The notes under the pieces: model-generated
The model's database searches: none
Told to the model about the DNA's origin: nothing
What the model saw: the letters and a program-made list of their open reading frames with translations, nothing else
NCBI GenBank assembly: GCA_029433415.1
Contig: JAQTIA010000002.1
Span: 323,501-387,500 of the forward strand
From: Acetobacteraceae bacterium ESL0709
GTDB lineage: Bacteria; Pseudomonadota; Alphaproteobacteria; Acetobacterales; Acetobacteraceae
DNA length: 64,000 nucleotides
Direction of reading: 5' to 3'
Made by a program: the position numbers and the translations under genes
Part shown: one piece after another, positions 62,649 to 64,000 of the stretch
Position numbering within the stretch: the stretch's first letter is position 1
Layout of the letters: every line of letters begins with the position of its first letter

Positions 62649-63635
62649 ATGGCACGCAAATATGGACGTGAGATTAACGGCTGGCTGATTCTTGATAAGC
62701 CGCTGGGTCCGACATCTACGGACATGGTCAATAAGCTGCTTCGTCTCTTTGATGCGCGCAAGGCAGGGCATGGTGGTACGCTGGATCCTTTGGCTACAGG
62801 TGTCCTGCCCGTTGCCTTTGGTCGTGCGACGGCGACGATCCCATATATTATGGATGCCACAAAGCGTTACTGCTTTACGTTGAAGTTTGGAGAAAGCCGT
62901 ACGACTGATGATGGAGAGGGAGAGCCGCTGGCTTTTTCAGACTATCGTCCGTCTGACGAAGAAATCAGGGTGTCGCTGCCTCAATTTTGCGGGAATGTTA
63001 TGCAGGTGCCCCCGATTTATTCTGCCCTGCGCGTGGGGGGAAAGCGCGCCTATGATCTGGCGCGTGCAGGCAGGTCTCCCGAAATGCCGCCCCGTCAGGT
63101 GCGAATCGATTCGGTCGAGCTGATTGAGCGTCCAGACCAGGATCATGCCGTTTTCGAGGTCCAGTCGGGAAAAGGCGTCTATATGCGGTCTTTGGCACGT
63201 GATATTGCGCTGGCCTGTGGGACGGTCGGGCATATTACAGTGTTACGCAGGTTGCAATGCGGTCCCTTTGATCTGTCTCATGCGTATAAACTTGATGAGA
63301 TAGTACTAGACAAACGCGCTGAAACTAGAGACAAGTCGGAGACTCTTCCTGTTCCTTTGCTGGAAGTGGCAACCGCGCTGGCCGACATCCCGGCGCTGGC
63401 TGTAACCAAAGCAGAGGGAAAGGCACTTATTTGCGGTCAAACCGTTGAGGTTTCTTCGTGGAATGGTACTTCATTACGTGGTTTTGATGTTTCAGCAAAG
63501 GCAGAGACATTATGGCGCGTGGTGCTTGAGGGGCACGTACTTGGTCTCTGTCGCTTTGATGAGGGGCGTCTGAGGGCGGTGCGTATGTTGGAAAACCATT
63601 TATTTTTTGGAGAAAATGATGTCGATTACACCTGA
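62649..63635 (+). CDS. truB: tRNA pseudouridine(55) synthase
   Basis: The 328-residue enzyme starts 8 bp after rbf[21 protein letters not shown] and [20 protein letters not shown] with catalytic Asp46 are intact, as are [40 protein letters not shown] and [13 protein letters not shown]. It converts U55 in the tRNA T-loop to pseudouridine. Its last codons overlap the rpsO start in another frame. Confidence 0.96.
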   Translation: MARKYGREINGWLILDKPLGPTSTDMVNKLLRLFDARKAGHGGTLDPLATGVLPVAFGRATATIPYIMDATKRYCFTLKFGESRTTDDGEGEPLAFSDYRPSDEEIRVSLPQFCGNVMQVPPIYSALRVGGKRAYDLARAGRSPEMPPRQVRIDSVELIERPDQDHAVFEVQSGKGVYMRSLARDIALACGTVGHITVLRRLQCGPFDLSHAYKLDEIVLDKRAETRDKSETLPVPLLEVATALADIPALAVTKAEGKALICGQTVEVSSWNGTSLRGFDVSAKAETLWRVVLEGHVLGLCRFDEGRLRAVRMLENHLFFGENDVDYT

Positions 63636-63888
63636 ACGTCGTACTGCACTGATTGCCGAATATCGTCTGACTGAAGATGATACGGGCTCACCTGAAGTGC
63701 AGGTTGCTCTTTTGACTGAGCGTATTGTCAATCTGACAGAACATCTTAAGACGCACGCGAAAGATTTCCATTCCCGTCGTGGTCTCCTGATGCTCGTCGG
63801 ACGTCGTCGCCGTCTTCTGGACTATCTGAAACGCAAAAACCAGGCCCGTTATCAGACACTGGTTGAACGTCTCGGTCTGCGTCGTTAA
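63619..63888 (+). CDS. rpsO: 30S ribosomal protein S15
   Basis: From ATG 63619 the product is 89 residues, the normal size: [20 protein letters not shown], then [40 protein letters not shown] and [16 protein letters not shown] lies 6-9 nt upstream, within the end of truB. S15 binds the central domain of 16S rRNA. It closes the operon; a hairpin follows. Confidence 0.97.
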   Translation: MSITPERRTALIAEYRLTEDDTGSPEVQVALLTERIVNLTEHLKTHAKDFHSRRGLLMLVGRRRRLLDYLKRKNQARYQTLVERLGLRR

Positions 63889-63897
63889 GCTATATAG

Positions 63898-63933
63898 AGC
63901 CGGGAGATTCTCTGTCAGGAGGCTCTCCCGGTT
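63898..63933 (+). terminator. Hairpin after rpsO
   Basis: AGCCGGGAGA (63898-63907) pairs with TCTCCCGGTT (63924-63933), one G-U pair. Only TTCGTT follows, so it may be an mRNA-processing hairpin rather than a full terminator. Confidence 0.55.
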
Positions 63934-63967
63934 CGTTCCATATGACTATGGAGAAGATAAGGCTGTC

Positions 63968-64000
63968 ATGATCAGTGAGCGTTTCAGGCCACATGGTGTC
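63968..64000 (+). CDS. Start of an unidentified gene, cut by the window end
   Basis: ATG 63968 has GATAAGG about 6 nt upstream and opens a frame of 11 codons (MISERFRPHGV) to the window edge. This does not look like the start of polynucleotide phosphorylase, which often follows rpsO. Too short to identify. Confidence 0.4.
   Translation, partial: MISERFRPHGV

Overview
The window reads as a chromosomal segment of an acetic acid bacterium (Acetobacteraceae, Alphaproteobacteria). This is inferred from the conserved order pyrB-pyrC'-plsY-dprA-topA, a rimP-nusA-ylxR-infB-rbfA-truB-rpsO operon with an alphaproteobacterial YlxR/L7Ae fusion, an IS427-group element and DoxDA genes. The genus cannot be fixed from the sequence. 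Base composition is close to balanced by eye.

Layout. 1-5.8 kb is an accessory region: the tail of an Old Yellow Enzyme, a Fic AMP-transferase, a structured RNA element next to a type I-E CRISPR array (4 repeats, 3 spacers), a dead IS427-type insertion sequence, and an ImmA/IrrE peptidase with a small membrane protein. 5.8-11.8 kb has rlmB, tRNA-Tyr, a secreted sulfur-metabolism cluster (doxDA, dsrE-like, ModA-like binding protein) with a divergent LysR regulator, then a second copy of the structured RNA element followed by a decayed CRISPR array. 11.8-28.5 kb is mixed: a ClpP-fold periplasmic protein, metY, manC/algA, a DoxX-like protein, a CsgG-DUF4810-DUF799-DUF799 lipoprotein operon, a glycosyltransferase, an aldo/keto reductase, parE and an OmpA-family porin. 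28.5-44.9 kb is mostly housekeeping: DUF1491, an S41 protease, topA, dprA, plsY, pyrC' (lacking its metal ligands), pyrB, gltX, comEC, nth, an ABC exporter and an LpxO-like hydroxylase. 44.9-56.3 kb has ornithine decarboxylase with a structured leader, yihY, rlpA, aroQ-accB-accC, ccmAB, an amino-acid ABC importer with fused binding protein and permease, and a two-gene membrane AAA+ module of unknown role. 56.3-64 kb is the nusA/infB operon, preceded by a leader terminator.

The most unusual content is a roughly 500-nt element present twice (about 2388-2892 and 10687-11180). Each copy ends in an intrinsic terminator and is followed directly by a CRISPR leader. The copies share a series of hairpins, one with a clean T-A to C-G compensatory change and another whose stem is kept through G-U interchanges. 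Each carries two exact copies of a 13-mer and an uninterrupted 47-codon ORF that ends in the same stop. The second copy faces an array whose repeats have decayed but which keeps one exact 32-nt spacer between two degenerate repeats. No cas gene lies in the window. I found no known family to assign this element to; a CRISPR-linked RNA or small toxin-like module is one testable reading.
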